NCBI RefSeq assembly: GCF_000380565.1
Contig: NZ_AQYJ01000016.1
Span: 1 to 36,389, forward strand
Direction of reading: 5' to 3'
DNA: 36,389 bases
DNA from: Microbulbifer variabilis ATCC 700307
GTDB lineage: Bacteria > Pseudomonadota > Gammaproteobacteria > Pseudomonadales > Cellvibrionaceae
Below the pieces are notes generated by a model. It was not told the DNA's origin, ran no database searches, and worked only from the letters and a program-made list of their open reading frames with translations. This document shows positions 16,868-24,069 of this stretch, piece after piece. Each line of letters begins with the position of its first letter. The first letter of the stretch is position 1. The position numbers and the translations under genes were made by a program.

Positions 16868-17302
16868 ATGAGCAAATCAATAGTAATACTTGGTGCCGTG
16901 ACGGTATTTCTAGTTTTGGCATTCAGTGTTGTCAACATTCAGCAAGGCGGCAGAAATCTTGATCAGATTCTAATGGAAGTATCTGCTTCTGCTGAAATGG
17001 ATGCTCAAAAAGAGATGGAGTTAGGGCAGTTTGATTTTCTGGCTGAAGCTTATGGCTTTGGCTTTGGCGATGGCGGTAGAAGAGTTCCGGGTATAGGATT
17101 TGAAAAATACAATAAATGTCTAAAGCAAGTGGCCTCACTAAGGATTTACCTTCGTTCGGGTGATGTCACATGGGAAAAAACAGAGTTAGAAAATCTTAAA
17201 GAGCTCACCGAAGTGCCAAAGTCCACCCACACTTATGCCGCCTCGTTCAATCTGAGGAAGTTCAAGTGGCTTACGGAAAGTGGGGTGATTCAATGCACTT
17301 AA
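16868..17302 (+). CDS. Membrane-anchored or secreted cassette protein, unknown
   Basis: ATG 16868 (MSKSIVILGAV) is chosen, 12 bases after the core site; the longer frame from 16,796 begins inside the attC. The 144-residue protein has one N-terminal hydrophobic segment (IVILGAVTVFLVLAFSVV), either an uncleaved signal anchor or a signal peptide. A charged helix, a GFGFGDGGRRVPG loop and a basic C-terminus with two Cys (NKCLKQ and VIQCT) follow. No family is recognised. The stop lies within the R'' box. Confidence 0.55.
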   Translation: MSKSIVILGAVTVFLVLAFSVVNIQQGGRNLDQILMEVSASAEMDAQKEMELGQFDFLAEAYGFGFGDGGRRVPGIGFEKYNKCLKQVASLRIYLRSGDVTWEKTELENLKELTEVPKSTHTYAASFNLRKFKWLTESGVIQCT

Positions 17303-17440
17303 CAATCACAGGCAGTGAAGCTCCGGCCCTTCGGGCCTACGCGGGACGTCTTACTTTATACACGTTTTGCGCGGTCGCTTCGCTCCCAGTTTCGCGTAAA
17401 ACGTGTATAAAGTAAGCCGCCCTTGCTGTGGGCGTTATGA
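17297..17440 (+). other. attC site, long type
   Basis: R'' ACTTAAC to R' GTTATGA, 144 bp. It contains a long inner hairpin with stem CTTACTTTATACACGTTTTG and its inverse before GCCGCCC. Related to the long sites at 21,203 and 34,222. Confidence 0.8.
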
Positions 17441-17458
17441 GTTTTCCACTGGAAAGCA

Positions 17459-17938
17459 ATGATACAAGAAATTGAACTTACATTTAGTTTAGGTGAGTAT
17501 GGATGGAGCGATTTCCGTATCTGGACCAAAGAAGAACATATTGAGATTGGAATGACGCACATCTTTAATAATCCTCTCGAAGAAATGTTCTCTGCTTTTA
17601 CAGAACTACTTAAGGGTATTAAATCTACATATATAATGTGGCTCGATGAGCCAGGTGCCTATCGCTGGGAAATAACTCGTGACGAAGAACAGCATTACAT
17701 CCTTGATATTAGCATCACCGAAACAGCATCGATGGGCGAATGGAAGGAATCAGATAGGGTAATATCTGAAATCGAGTTTACCGTGAAGCAGCAACAGCTT
17801 ATGGCCTGCATCTACGGAGAGGCTATTAAGCTTCGTGAACTCATGAAAATGAAGACTTACAAAATAGATCGAAACGAACAATATCAAGCGAGAGCGCTCA
17901 ATGAGTTTTTACAGGCTTATGAAGCGAGGTACTCATAA
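17459..17938 (+). CDS. Cassette protein, unknown (159 aa)
   Basis: A 159-residue soluble protein from ATG 17459. It starts MIQEIELTFSLGEYGWSD and has several aromatic beta-strands (YIMWLDEPGAYRWEITRD). The C-terminal half is helical: VISEIEFTVKQQQLMACIYGEAIKLREL. No signal peptide, membrane segment or known active site is visible. The stop is in the attC. It is the only gene of its cassette. Confidence 0.55.
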   Translation: MIQEIELTFSLGEYGWSDFRIWTKEEHIEIGMTHIFNNPLEEMFSAFTELLKGIKSTYIMWLDEPGAYRWEITRDEEQHYILDISITETASMGEWKESDRVISEIEFTVKQQQLMACIYGEAIKLRELMKMKTYKIDRNEQYQARALNEFLQAYEARYS

Positions 17939-17989
17939 CAAGGCAATGCAGCGGACTGCTGCGCAGTCTCGCTGATTGCGGCGTTAAGT
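17933..17989 (+). other. attC site
   Basis: R'' TCATAAC to R' GTTAAGT, 57 bp, short type, with hairpin GCAGCGGACTGCTGC. Confidence 0.8.
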
Positions 17990-17999
17990 GTCAAATCAT

Positions 18000-18266
18000 A
18001 TGGAATACTTGAATAAAGATGATATTTTCGAACTAATAGACTCCTTGAGTAGTGATGTTGTTAGCTTTGATAGAGTGCGTCCACATAATAAAGGTGAAAT
18101 TAGAAAATCAGCCTCAATGGATAGAAGAGAGCTTAAAGAGTTTATCGCTGAGGCTATTGAAGAGGAGCATCAACCTGGTGGTGATATTGAAATATTTATT
18201 CCATCAATCAATAAAATTTTAGTTGGGCAACATGACGGGGTTTATTGGCTTGAAAGCAACACTTAA
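18000..18266 (+). CDS. Cassette protein, unknown (88 aa)
   Basis: ATG 18000 (MEYLNKDDIFELIDSL) is preferred; GTG 17988 lies within the core site. The 88-residue acidic protein has an N-terminal helix and a charged middle (DRRELKEFIAEAIEEEHQ). It ends in a strand-rich part (IEIFIPSINKILVGQHDGVYWLES) that resembles a small immunity-type fold. The resemblance is only in overall pattern. Confidence 0.5.
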   Translation: MEYLNKDDIFELIDSLSSDVVSFDRVRPHNKGEIRKSASMDRRELKEFIAEAIEEEHQPGGDIEIFIPSINKILVGQHDGVYWLESNT

Positions 18267-18359
18267 CAAGTTGCTGAAGTGCACTCCAGCCGCAAAAGGC
18301 GCGGCTTCCGCGAGACAGCCAAACCTTTGGTTTGTCTGCCCCTTAGCAAAGCGTTATGT
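18261..18359 (+). other. attC site
   Basis: R'' ACTTAAC to R' GTTATGT, 99 bp. Similar in length and inner sequence to the site at 35,365. Confidence 0.8.
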
Positions 18360-18372
18360 TTAAGGAGTACTA

Positions 18373-18735
18373 ATGAAGTTATTGATTATTGTCTCTATTG
18401 TTTTTGCTCTTACAGGTTGTGTAATGGGGGCACCCAAGCTGACTCCAGATCAAGCAGCAAGAGTGGATCAAATAGAGATTCTTAAGGAAGGCCAAGTTCC
18501 TGATAAAGAATATACCACCATAGATGATATTAGCGCTGCTGACTGTTCAGGTGCTCCTTATGGAGGTCGAGTTTGGGGTGACGCAGAAAAAGCAATTGAA
18601 ACTCTAAAGGCAAAAGCTGCATCGTTAGATGCTGATGCGATCATAAACACAAGTTGTTCTGCGGCCCCATTCGTTAATAACTGCTGGGCTGCAAAACTTT
18701 GTTCGGGTCAAGCAGTAAAGTGGTCAAAAACATAA
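18373..18735 (+). CDS. RcsF-like outer-membrane lipoprotein
   Basis: A 120-residue lipoprotein with lipobox LTGC (Cys16) and no Asp at +2, so it is likely outer-membrane sorted. The mature domain has four cysteines at 58, 95, 104 and 110. In E. coli RcsF the corresponding cysteines are 74, 109, 118 and 124, giving the same 9- and 6-residue spacings and a first gap within two residues. Local motifs agree too: DISAADC, a helix before DADAIINTSC, then NCWAAKLCSG. RcsF senses envelope damage through a nonconsecutive disulfide pair and signals to the Rcs phosphorelay. A cassette copy could act as a decoy or extra sensor (inference). AAGGAG at 18361-18366 is a good ribosome site. Confidence 0.7.
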   Translation: MKLLIIVSIVFALTGCVMGAPKLTPDQAARVDQIEILKEGQVPDKEYTTIDDISAADCSGAPYGGRVWGDAEKAIETLKAKAASLDADAIINTSCSAAPFVNNCWAAKLCSGQAVKWSKT

Positions 18736-18813
18736 CAAATCGCAGCACAATCGCCACTTCGTGGCTGGACAGTCAAGCCTACAGTTTGTCTGCCTGTGTG
18801 CTAAGCGTTATAC
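18730..18813 (+). other. attC site
   Basis: R'' ACATAAC to R' GTTATAC, 84 bp. Confidence 0.8.
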
Positions 18814-18829
18814 ATTTTACGAAAATAAT

Positions 18830-19387
18830 ATGATTCACGGTTTAACACACATAGAAGAGTTTATCTCCAAAGAAGAAGAGCAATTTCTACTAGATTCTTT
18901 GGATAATGAAGTATGGCTTACGAGTTTAAAGCGACGAGTGCAGCACTATGGATATCGATACGACTATAAGGCTAGGTTCGTTGATAGCTCTCTTTATCTC
19001 GGGGCACTCCCTGAGTGGTCTGCCAAAATTCTATCTCGCTTACATGCCAAAGAGTTTATTTCAGAAACCTTTGACCAGCTTATCGTCAATGAATACGAGC
19101 CAGGTCAAGGAATATCAGCACATATTGATTGTGTGCCATGTTTCAAGGAAACAATTGTTTCTCTAAGTATTGGATCACAAGCAGAAATGGTATTTGGCAA
19201 TAAACAGAACGAGAAGCAAACCATTTTGTTAAATCCAAGATCGGTAGTAATACTCCAAAAAGATGCTCGGTATAAATGGACGCACAGTATTCCAAATAGA
19301 AAAAGTGACTTAATAAACGGGCAGAGAGTTCAAAGGTCGCGCAGAGTTTCTTTGACGTTTAGACAAGTAATCAAAAAAAATGTATAA
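18830..19387 (+). CDS. AlkB-like 2-oxoglutarate/Fe(II) dioxygenase
   Basis: ATG 18830 (MIHGLTHIEEFIS) is chosen, 17 bases after the core site; the longer frame begins inside the attC. The 185-residue protein has the jelly-roll iron site of AlkB-like enzymes: His98-x-Asp100 in ISAHIDCVP, His152 in KWTHSIP, and RRVSLTFR at 171-178, supplying the 2-oxoglutarate-binding Arg and the AlkB second Arg. Upstream NEYEPGQGI is the usual N-x-Y-x-x-G-x-x-I lead. AlkB enzymes remove methyl groups from DNA, RNA or protein. Substrate is unknown; the length fits the short bacterial AlkB relatives. Confidence 0.8.
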   Translation: MIHGLTHIEEFISKEEEQFLLDSLDNEVWLTSLKRRVQHYGYRYDYKARFVDSSLYLGALPEWSAKILSRLHAKEFISETFDQLIVNEYEPGQGISAHIDCVPCFKETIVSLSIGSQAEMVFGNKQNEKQTILLNPRSVVILQKDARYKWTHSIPNRKSDLINGQRVQRSRRVSLTFRQVIKKNV

Positions 19388-19448
19388 CAAGGCACTCAAG
19401 TTGATGCCAAAAGATCCGCTTTTAGCACAACTTAGTGCGGCGTTATGA
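19382..19448 (+). other. attC site
   Basis: R'' GTATAAC to R' GTTATGA, 67 bp. Confidence 0.8.
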
Positions 19449-19466
19449 TTTTAAAAGAAATGAACA

Positions 19467-19937
19467 ATGATTAAGAAAATTTTCGAGCAACTAGATTCTT
19501 CCTTTAAAGAAAATTTCAAGGATGTTTTTGATTCTCTTCAGCCGGGAGCGTCCGAAGAAGATCTAAAAGAGCTTCAAGAGAAATGCTTCAAAGGTAAAGA
19601 TTTGCCACCTGATTTGGAACTTCTTTACAAATGGCACAATGGCCAAACTGGATATGGCTCACTGAATCAAAATGATAATCGGACATTTCTACCGATTGAC
19701 GAAGTTATTGATGCATGGGAATTTTTAAATGGTTCTATGACAGATATACAGGGGCCAATGTCAAAGTCCTGGATTCCAATTGCTTACAATGGTGGTGGAG
19801 ACTACTTGGTCTATGAATCAGAAGGCGAAAATGCCGGAATGGTAATTGCTTACTGGCACGACGATGACAGTCGTAAAATAGAGTATCGTGGGCTTCAAGA
19901 ATGGCTCACAGCAGCATTAGAGGCATCAAGATCATAA
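19467..19937 (+). CDS. SMI1/KNR4 (SUKH) family protein
   Basis: The 156-residue protein has the SUKH layout. An N-terminal helix is followed by SEEDLKELQEKCFKGKDLPPDLELLYKWHNGQ (helix, PP.DL, Y..HNG). Then come FLPIDEVIDAWEFL, SWIPIAYNGGGDYLVYE, and the acidic strand VIAYWHDDDSRKIEYRGLQEWL. SMI1/KNR4 domains are common immunity proteins against nuclease and other toxins, and are frequent in cassettes. No toxin gene is adjacent. The stop lies in the R'' box. Confidence 0.75.
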   Translation: MIKKIFEQLDSSFKENFKDVFDSLQPGASEEDLKELQEKCFKGKDLPPDLELLYKWHNGQTGYGSLNQNDNRTFLPIDEVIDAWEFLNGSMTDIQGPMSKSWIPIAYNGGGDYLVYESEGENAGMVIAYWHDDDSRKIEYRGLQEWLTAALEASRS

Positions 19938-20015
19938 CAAGCGCATGTTGTACGCCGCTATCGCGGCCGGACGGCTTACGCTACGCTCCAGCCGCCGCAA
20001 AAACGAACGTTACAT
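19932..20015 (+). other. attC site
   Basis: R'' TCATAAC to R' GTTACAT, 84 bp. Confidence 0.8.
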
Positions 20016-20033
20016 TTACAAAGAGGTACAACC

Positions 20034-20633
20034 TTGAAACTACTCCTAATCATTTGCTTATGCTTAGCATCTTTTGCTGTCTATGCCAGCATGAAGAAGA
20101 CTGACAAACCAACACACCCATTAAGTAGGTTGGTATCATTAGTTTCTAAGTCTAGTGAGAAGGCAAGTAACGATATAAATCTGTATTTAAATTCACCTGA
20201 ATCTTTCCTTGAAGAATATGAGTTCGAACTCAGAGAAAGAGACATCGAATCAGTAGATGACATGTCTGATTCAGTCATTGTGGTGGAAATTTTAATGAAA
20301 AATAAATTTCTTATATACGTAGATGGCGCTCATGAACCAGATGATGCATTGTTACAATTAAACACCCTTTCTAAGGAAAAGCTACAGACAGCAGACTCAT
20401 ACAATGAAATCATGGATTTCTATAGATCAAGTAACTATGGTATTGCAACTTTCTTACAGGATGGTGAATGGCCCTCTTTGTTTAAATGTGCTAACGAAGC
20501 AGGTTTTAAGCTTCTTGCTATTGATGAAGATTCTGATTCCTTGCCATTAATCCTTGTGCCAATTGAGAAATCCGAAGAACTTCTGAATGTGTTTAAAGAG
20601 GCAAAGCTTAAAACCTATTTTTCAAGTAAATAA
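20034..20633 (+). CDS. Secreted cassette protein, possibly DUF6630-like
   Basis: TTG 20034 is used as start behind AGAGG at 20021; no ATG fits before the signal peptide (KLLLIICLCLASFAVYAS). The 199-residue protein continues with a helix, then SFLEEYEFELRERDIESVDD, MKNKFLIYVDGAHEPDDALLQLNTL and a C-terminal strand-helix pair (LKLLAIDEDSDSLPLILVPI). The EEYE..L..R.I and later strand order recall the DUF6630 family; this is a tentative match. It is probably periplasmic. Confidence 0.5.
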   Translation: MKLLLIICLCLASFAVYASMKKTDKPTHPLSRLVSLVSKSSEKASNDINLYLNSPESFLEEYEFELRERDIESVDDMSDSVIVVEILMKNKFLIYVDGAHEPDDALLQLNTLSKEKLQTADSYNEIMDFYRSSNYGIATFLQDGEWPSLFKCANEAGFKLLAIDEDSDSLPLILVPIEKSEELLNVFKEAKLKTYFSSK

Positions 20634-20709
20634 ATGTAACAAGGCCAAGCAGCATCGCCCCTCCGGGGCTGGACCTCGCTACGCTCGGCCGCTGCTGGCA
20701 GCGTTATAT
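20634..20709 (+). other. attC site
   Basis: R'' ATGTAAC to R' GTTATAT, 76 bp. Confidence 0.8.
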
Positions 20710-20731
20710 TCCCTAGAGAGGGTCGCAGAAG

Positions 20732-21208
20732 TTGAAAATCTTTAGCACATTTTTAATATGGTTGATATTTATGTCTAGTGCAGTTGCTGAAAATATATAT
20801 TTCACTGCAACCGGTGAGCAAGAAGGGAAGCCTGTTATTTACAGGAGTATGCAAAGTGTCCCTAAGGGGGAAAAGGAAACAGATTTCCCTACTTTGATAA
20901 ACATATATTGGCCATTTGAAAAGAAAGAAAATAATGGCATGCCTGATCGAAATACGAACAAAAAACAAATCGTCTTTGAAGATGCAATAGCACCCTTAGA
21001 CGTAAATGGTGTGTCACATTTAATGATGGTTGTTACTGGCAATGGACGCAAAGAATGGATTTGGTACGTTAGAGACTCCGATGAATGGATGGAAAAACTT
21101 AACGAACTTTTAGTGGGACACGACGTATATCCGATACAAATTGAAATGGAAAATGATCCTGAATGGTCTACCTACCATAACTTTGTTTCTGACGTTAAAG
21201 GAATATAA
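20732..21208 (+). CDS. Exported DUF695-family protein
   Basis: TTG 20732 start, preceded by AGAGAGGG. A signal peptide (KIFSTFLIWLIFMSSAVA) is followed by a DUF695 domain: the GKPVIYRSMQSVP strand, YWPFEKKENNGMPD, FEDAIAPL, then HLMMVVTGNGRKEWIWYVRDSDEWMEKLNELL, GHDVYPIQIEMENDPEWSTYHNF. The last two segments are the best conserved part of DUF695. Most family members I know are cytosolic, so the signal peptide is unusual. Function of the family is unknown. Confidence 0.65.
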   Translation: MKIFSTFLIWLIFMSSAVAENIYFTATGEQEGKPVIYRSMQSVPKGEKETDFPTLINIYWPFEKKENNGMPDRNTNKKQIVFEDAIAPLDVNGVSHLMMVVTGNGRKEWIWYVRDSDEWMEKLNELLVGHDVYPIQIEMENDPEWSTYHNFVSDVKGI

Positions 21209-21321
21209 CAAGTTGCTGTACGCGGACACATACTGCTACGTTCGTTTTTGTGTCTGTCGCTGCGCTCCATTTTTACACAAAACGTTCCCCGCAGTATGTG
21301 CCGGTGAGCAAAGCGTTACAC
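21203..21321 (+). other. attC site, long type
   Basis: R'' ATATAAC to R' GTTACAC, 119 bp. Contains a long inner hairpin around TTTTGTGTCTGTCGCTGCGC. Confidence 0.8.
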
Positions 21322-21335
21322 GGTAAGGAGAATTA

Positions 21336-21743
21336 GTGCTTAATCGAAAGGTAGTTGTAGTATTTTTTGTATTAATGCCATGCCTAGTGCTTGTTTTTTT
21401 GCCGATATACTCTGTTGTGAATGGGTACTTGAGTCCAAGTTTAGAGCACGTAGAGAGAGCAAGAAATTACTTTCCAAACTCTAAACTGCTTCAGATCGGA
21501 TTTGGTTCTGGCAGCTACTCCTGTATCAATGGAGAATGTGATTACAGTAATACCTATGATCAGAAACAATTTATAAGTGTTTCTAGCGCCAGTAAAATTG
21601 TTACAATTCGCAGGTCATATGAAGGTGAATGGACAGAATCTGTGGAAGAAACCAATCTAAAGTTAGGGCTTTCACTTTTAGCTATTTATACGCTAGCAAT
21701 ATTTGGTTTGGGATTTTCACTAAGAGAGCTAAGGCGTGTGTAA
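21336..21743 (+). CDS. Membrane cassette protein, unknown
   Basis: GTG 21336 follows TAAGGAG at 21324-21330, one of the better ribosome sites in the array. The 135-residue protein has an N-terminal membrane segment (VVVVFFVLMPCLVLVFLPIYSVV) and a C-terminal one (LGLSLLAIYTLAIFGLGF). A short external domain between them has two Cys close together (SCINGEC), a likely disulfide. No family is recognised. Confidence 0.55.
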   Translation: MLNRKVVVVFFVLMPCLVLVFLPIYSVVNGYLSPSLEHVERARNYFPNSKLLQIGFGSGSYSCINGECDYSNTYDQKQFISVSSASKIVTIRRSYEGEWTESVEETNLKLGLSLLAIYTLAIFGLGFSLRELRRV

Positions 21744-21827
21744 CAAGCCGCAGCAATCGCTCCCGCTGGTCGCTGGGACAGCCAAAGTGCTGCGCTTATT
21801 TGTCTGCCCCTGTGCGGGGCGTTATGT
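21738..21827 (+). other. attC site
   Basis: R'' GTGTAAC to R' GTTATGT, 90 bp. Near-identical to the site at 15,971. Confidence 0.85.
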
Positions 21828-21847
21828 AAAGTACGAGAAACTAGATC

Positions 21848-22138
21848 GTGCAACTTATTAAGAAATATCGAGATCGACTTCTGTATCTGATCGTAGTGCT
21901 GACACTGCTTTTGATTACCTTGGTAGGGCAGAGGGCATCGACTAACGATGATATTATTTACGGTGCACTTATCTACATTTTTGGAATGTTCCTTTTTTCA
22001 CCAATTGCCTTGGGGGAAACAATGTACGTCCCCTATTCAAATACCGAATTAGTTAAGGGTAGAGACACTGTTTTACGTAGTGTTTTTTCTATCATATTTC
22101 TATTCATCGCGGTTATTGGTTTGAGTTTTATTTCTTGA
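21848..22138 (+). CDS. Small membrane protein, unknown
   Basis: GTG 21848 start; 96 residues. Three hydrophobic segments (about 10-27, 36-56 and 78-95) with short basic N-terminus KKYRDR, so probably N-in. No family is recognised and no conserved motif is seen. It follows a membrane-protein cassette but is separated by a full attC, so it is not part of the same cassette. Confidence 0.5.
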   Translation: MQLIKKYRDRLLYLIVVLTLLLITLVGQRASTNDDIIYGALIYIFGMFLFSPIALGETMYVPYSNTELVKGRDTVLRSVFSIIFLFIAVIGLSFIS

Positions 22139-22157
22139 GTGGTATGCAAGTAAGATC

Positions 22158-22253
22158 ACATAATAAGTGGGTGATGTTCGTTCCAGCTACTGCGTGGCTT
22201 CCACCGGACCTCCTCTGCTTCGCAGCTCCGACCGCATACCCAGGACGTTAGGC
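22158..22253 (+). other. attC site with mutated R''
   Basis: R'' ACATAAT (final C changed to T) to R' GTTAGGC, 96 bp. The altered inverse core may weaken recombination on that side. Confidence 0.65.
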
Positions 22254-22267
22254 TCCAATCAGAAATA

Positions 22268-22645
22268 ATGAAGAAGCTAATTTTATTTTTTGCACTATTG
22301 CTTTCTGGATGTTCAGTCGTTAGCTTCCATAAGCTTACTTCGAACCTGAAAGGTAAAGTCATATTTAATGGCGATCCCGTGTCGGAAGCCAAAATTATCT
22401 TTAAAGCTAAGTCACACTGGTGCGGCGAATGGGAGACAAAAGAAGTTGTTACGGGTAAAGATGGAGAGTTTGAAGTTCCGCAGTGGAAAGAGGTTAGGCC
22501 ATTTGTTTTTGTTCATCAGCCGGTGGTTGAGCAAGAACTGATGATAATATACCAGGGAAAGGAATACGAAGGGTGGAAATACACCAGAATGAGTTATTCT
22601 GACAAATATGTGGCGCCAATAATTCTTTTTTACAGTGTGAGTTAA
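22268..22645 (+). CDS. Lipoprotein, DUF6795-like
   Basis: The 125-residue lipoprotein has lipobox LSGC (Cys15). The mature domain begins LKGKVIFNGDPVSEAKIIFKAK and continues to VVTGKDGEFEVPQW, the pattern of carboxypeptidase-regulatory-like beta-sandwich domains and of DUF6795. FVFVHQPVVEQELMIIYQGKEYEGWKY and a final strand follow. It is likely periplasmic, on either membrane. Unlike most neighbours its stop is about 70 bases before the attC. Confidence 0.55.
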   Translation: MKKLILFFALLLSGCSVVSFHKLTSNLKGKVIFNGDPVSEAKIIFKAKSHWCGEWETKEVVTGKDGEFEVPQWKEVRPFVFVHQPVVEQELMIIYQGKEYEGWKYTRMSYSDKYVAPIILFYSVS

Positions 22646-22713
22646 AGTCTAGCATGTCTACTCAAAAAGTCGATGGATCTAGAACTGCTAAAGGAGTATG
22701 CATTGTTGTTCAA

Positions 22714-22791
22714 GCCTAACTGGCACAGGTTGGCGAAAAATTTCTCCGCTGCTTTGCAGCTCCAAACTTTCCGCAACTGTGAGCGTTAGCT
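22714..22791 (+). other. attC site
   Basis: R'' GCCTAAC to R' GTTAGCT, 78 bp. Confidence 0.8.
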
Positions 22792-22803
22792 GTTGTACGT
22801 ACT

Positions 22804-23118
22804 ATGAGACTATTTACTGATTTTTATACAAAGGTTGCACTTAAGCTTTATCCATTTAGGTGGTTATTAGTTGTGTCTTTTTTTCTTCCTTTTATAGGTT
22901 AGTCTTTTGTCTCGACGGCATTACTGGTAATGCTGTGGGTGTGGACCAATTTAGGATTATTTATTGTTTTAACTTATGGACCTATCAACCATTTTGAGGG
23001 TTCTATTATATGGAGTGACGGGTGGCGGCCTATAGCTTGGGTTTTCCTAATTCCCATCCTACTGGGAGTCTTGGCAGCAACAGTTCTAATTCCTTATTCT
23101 CTTATACAAAGTAGTTAA
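22804..23118 (+). pseudogene. Membrane cassette protein broken by one stop
   Basis: From ATG 22804 the frame reads MRLFTDFYTKVALKLYP and a hydrophobic segment to PFIG, then meets TAG at 22900-22902. It continues in the same frame as SFVSTALLVMLWVWTNLGLF and two more hydrophobic stretches to 23,118. A single base change explains the stop. The protein would be ~104 residues with about three membrane segments. No attC follows; the next gene begins four bases later, so both share one cassette. Confidence 0.6.
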
Positions 23119-23122
23119 CAGA

Positions 23123-23506
23123 ATGAATAACGAACACAGGGCACGGGATTGGATTAACTTCATTTTAGAGAGATGCCAGTTCCCTGATGCACAAGTATTA
23201 AAGGAGCACCTCGACAAAGCCATGGTTTCTGAGTTTTGTCAGTGCGGTTGTAATAGCTTCAAAGTTATGGTATCTGCTAATACCAAAGCGATTGCAGCTC
23301 CAGATAAGTACGGTGTAATTTTTGAAGCAAACTTTAATCTTGAAGAAGCAGGTAAAACGTTAGAGATCCTAATTTTCTCTGGAAAATCAGGAATGGTTGA
23401 ATATATAGAAATAGACTGTTGTGGTAACAACTTTCCTGTTCCAGAAGCAGTTGAAGCTGTTGGAGAGCCGTTTCATGTCAGTGCCGGTAGTGTGTTAGCT
23501 CTCTAA
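23123..23506 (+). CDS. Cassette protein with Cys-rich motifs, unknown
   Basis: A 127-residue soluble protein. It has a C-x-C-x-C-like cluster (FCQCGCNSF) near residue 39 and a later DCCGNNFPVP. Together these would allow a metal site or iron-sulfur binding, though this is only a guess. The middle is beta-rich (YGVIFEANFNLEEAGKTLEILIFSG). No family is recognised. It is the second gene of a cassette whose first gene is broken; AGTTAAC between them may be the scar of a lost attC. Confidence 0.55.
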   Translation: MNNEHRARDWINFILERCQFPDAQVLKEHLDKAMVSEFCQCGCNSFKVMVSANTKAIAAPDKYGVIFEANFNLEEAGKTLEILIFSGKSGMVEYIEIDCCGNNFPVPEAVEAVGEPFHVSAGSVLAL

Positions 23507-23581
23507 CAAGAGCCTGCACAAGCGCGCACTTCGTGCGCTGGACTCGCAACAAGTTGCTCGCCTGTGCGGCGGGTGTTCTGC
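23501..23581 (+). other. attC site with altered R'
   Basis: R'' CTCTAAC to R' GTTCTGC, 81 bp. Close relative of the site at 16,775. Confidence 0.7.
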
Positions 23582-23594
23582 ATCGAGAGAGTAG

Positions 23595-23918
23595 ATGAAA
23601 AAAGTATTGTTCCTATGCAGCAAGAATAAACTGAGGAGTCCGACAGCTGAAGCGATCTTTAGCGGCGTTGATGGCTGGGAGGTATATTCGGCGGGAATCA
23701 GCAACGATGCTGAGGTTCATGTAGGTCTTGAAGACATCGAATGGGCTGACCATATATTTGTTATGGAGAAGGTCCATAAAAAGAAACTGAGTAGCAAATT
23801 TGGCCGAGCTATAAAAGACAAAAAGGTGATCTCGTTAGATATCTCCGATAATTACGATTATATGGATAAAGAATTAATCGATATACTTCGGTCTAAAGTG
23901 TCGGGGCTTGTAAACTAG
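23595..23918 (+). CDS. Low-molecular-weight protein-tyrosine-phosphatase-like protein
   Basis: The 107-residue protein opens with MKKVLFLCSKNKLRSPTAE, the C-x5-R-S phosphate loop (Cys8 to Arg14, Ser15, Pro16) of low-molecular-weight phosphatases. YSAGISNDAEVHVGLEDIEWADHIFVME follows, as in that fold, where SAG and D.I..AD.I..ME are conserved. The C-terminus has LDISDNYDYMD, in place of the usual catalytic DP. Length is shorter than classical members (~150). It may act on phosphotyrosine, or on arsenate as relatives do; the substrate is not shown. Confidence 0.65.
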   Translation: MKKVLFLCSKNKLRSPTAEAIFSGVDGWEVYSAGISNDAEVHVGLEDIEWADHIFVMEKVHKKKLSSKFGRAIKDKKVISLDISDNYDYMDKELIDILRSKVSGLVN

Positions 23919-23923
23919 CAAAT

Positions 23924-23995
23924 ACAGAACAAGCGCAGGCACGATCACACACTTCGTGTGCTGGACCTCCACCGCTTTGCGGCTTCAGCCCATGC
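23924..23995 (+). other. Truncated attC site
   Basis: R'' ACAGAAC begins a site with hairpin ACACACTTCGTGTGCTGG, but no R' core follows. The site is cut off by the start of module B near 24,000. Confidence 0.55.
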
Positions 23996-24005
23996 TGCTG
24001 GCCCT

Positions 24006-24068
24006 TCTGTACAGGCTACTATCGAGATTGAAGAGCTTGCTAAGTCCAAAACGAAGGCGGCGGGTTAG
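24006..24068 (+). pseudogene. Fragment of an unknown gene end at module B junction
   Basis: A frame ending SVQATIEIEELAKSKTKAAG and TAG reads like the end of a phage structural gene. It lies between the cut attC and the tail-fibre remnant. Its parent gene is not in this window; the origin is uncertain. Confidence 0.25.
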
Positions 24069-24069
24069 G

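Noticed and set aside
18279..18485. 68-residue frame starting in an attC
   Set aside because: It covers attC DNA and the RcsF-like gene in another frame.
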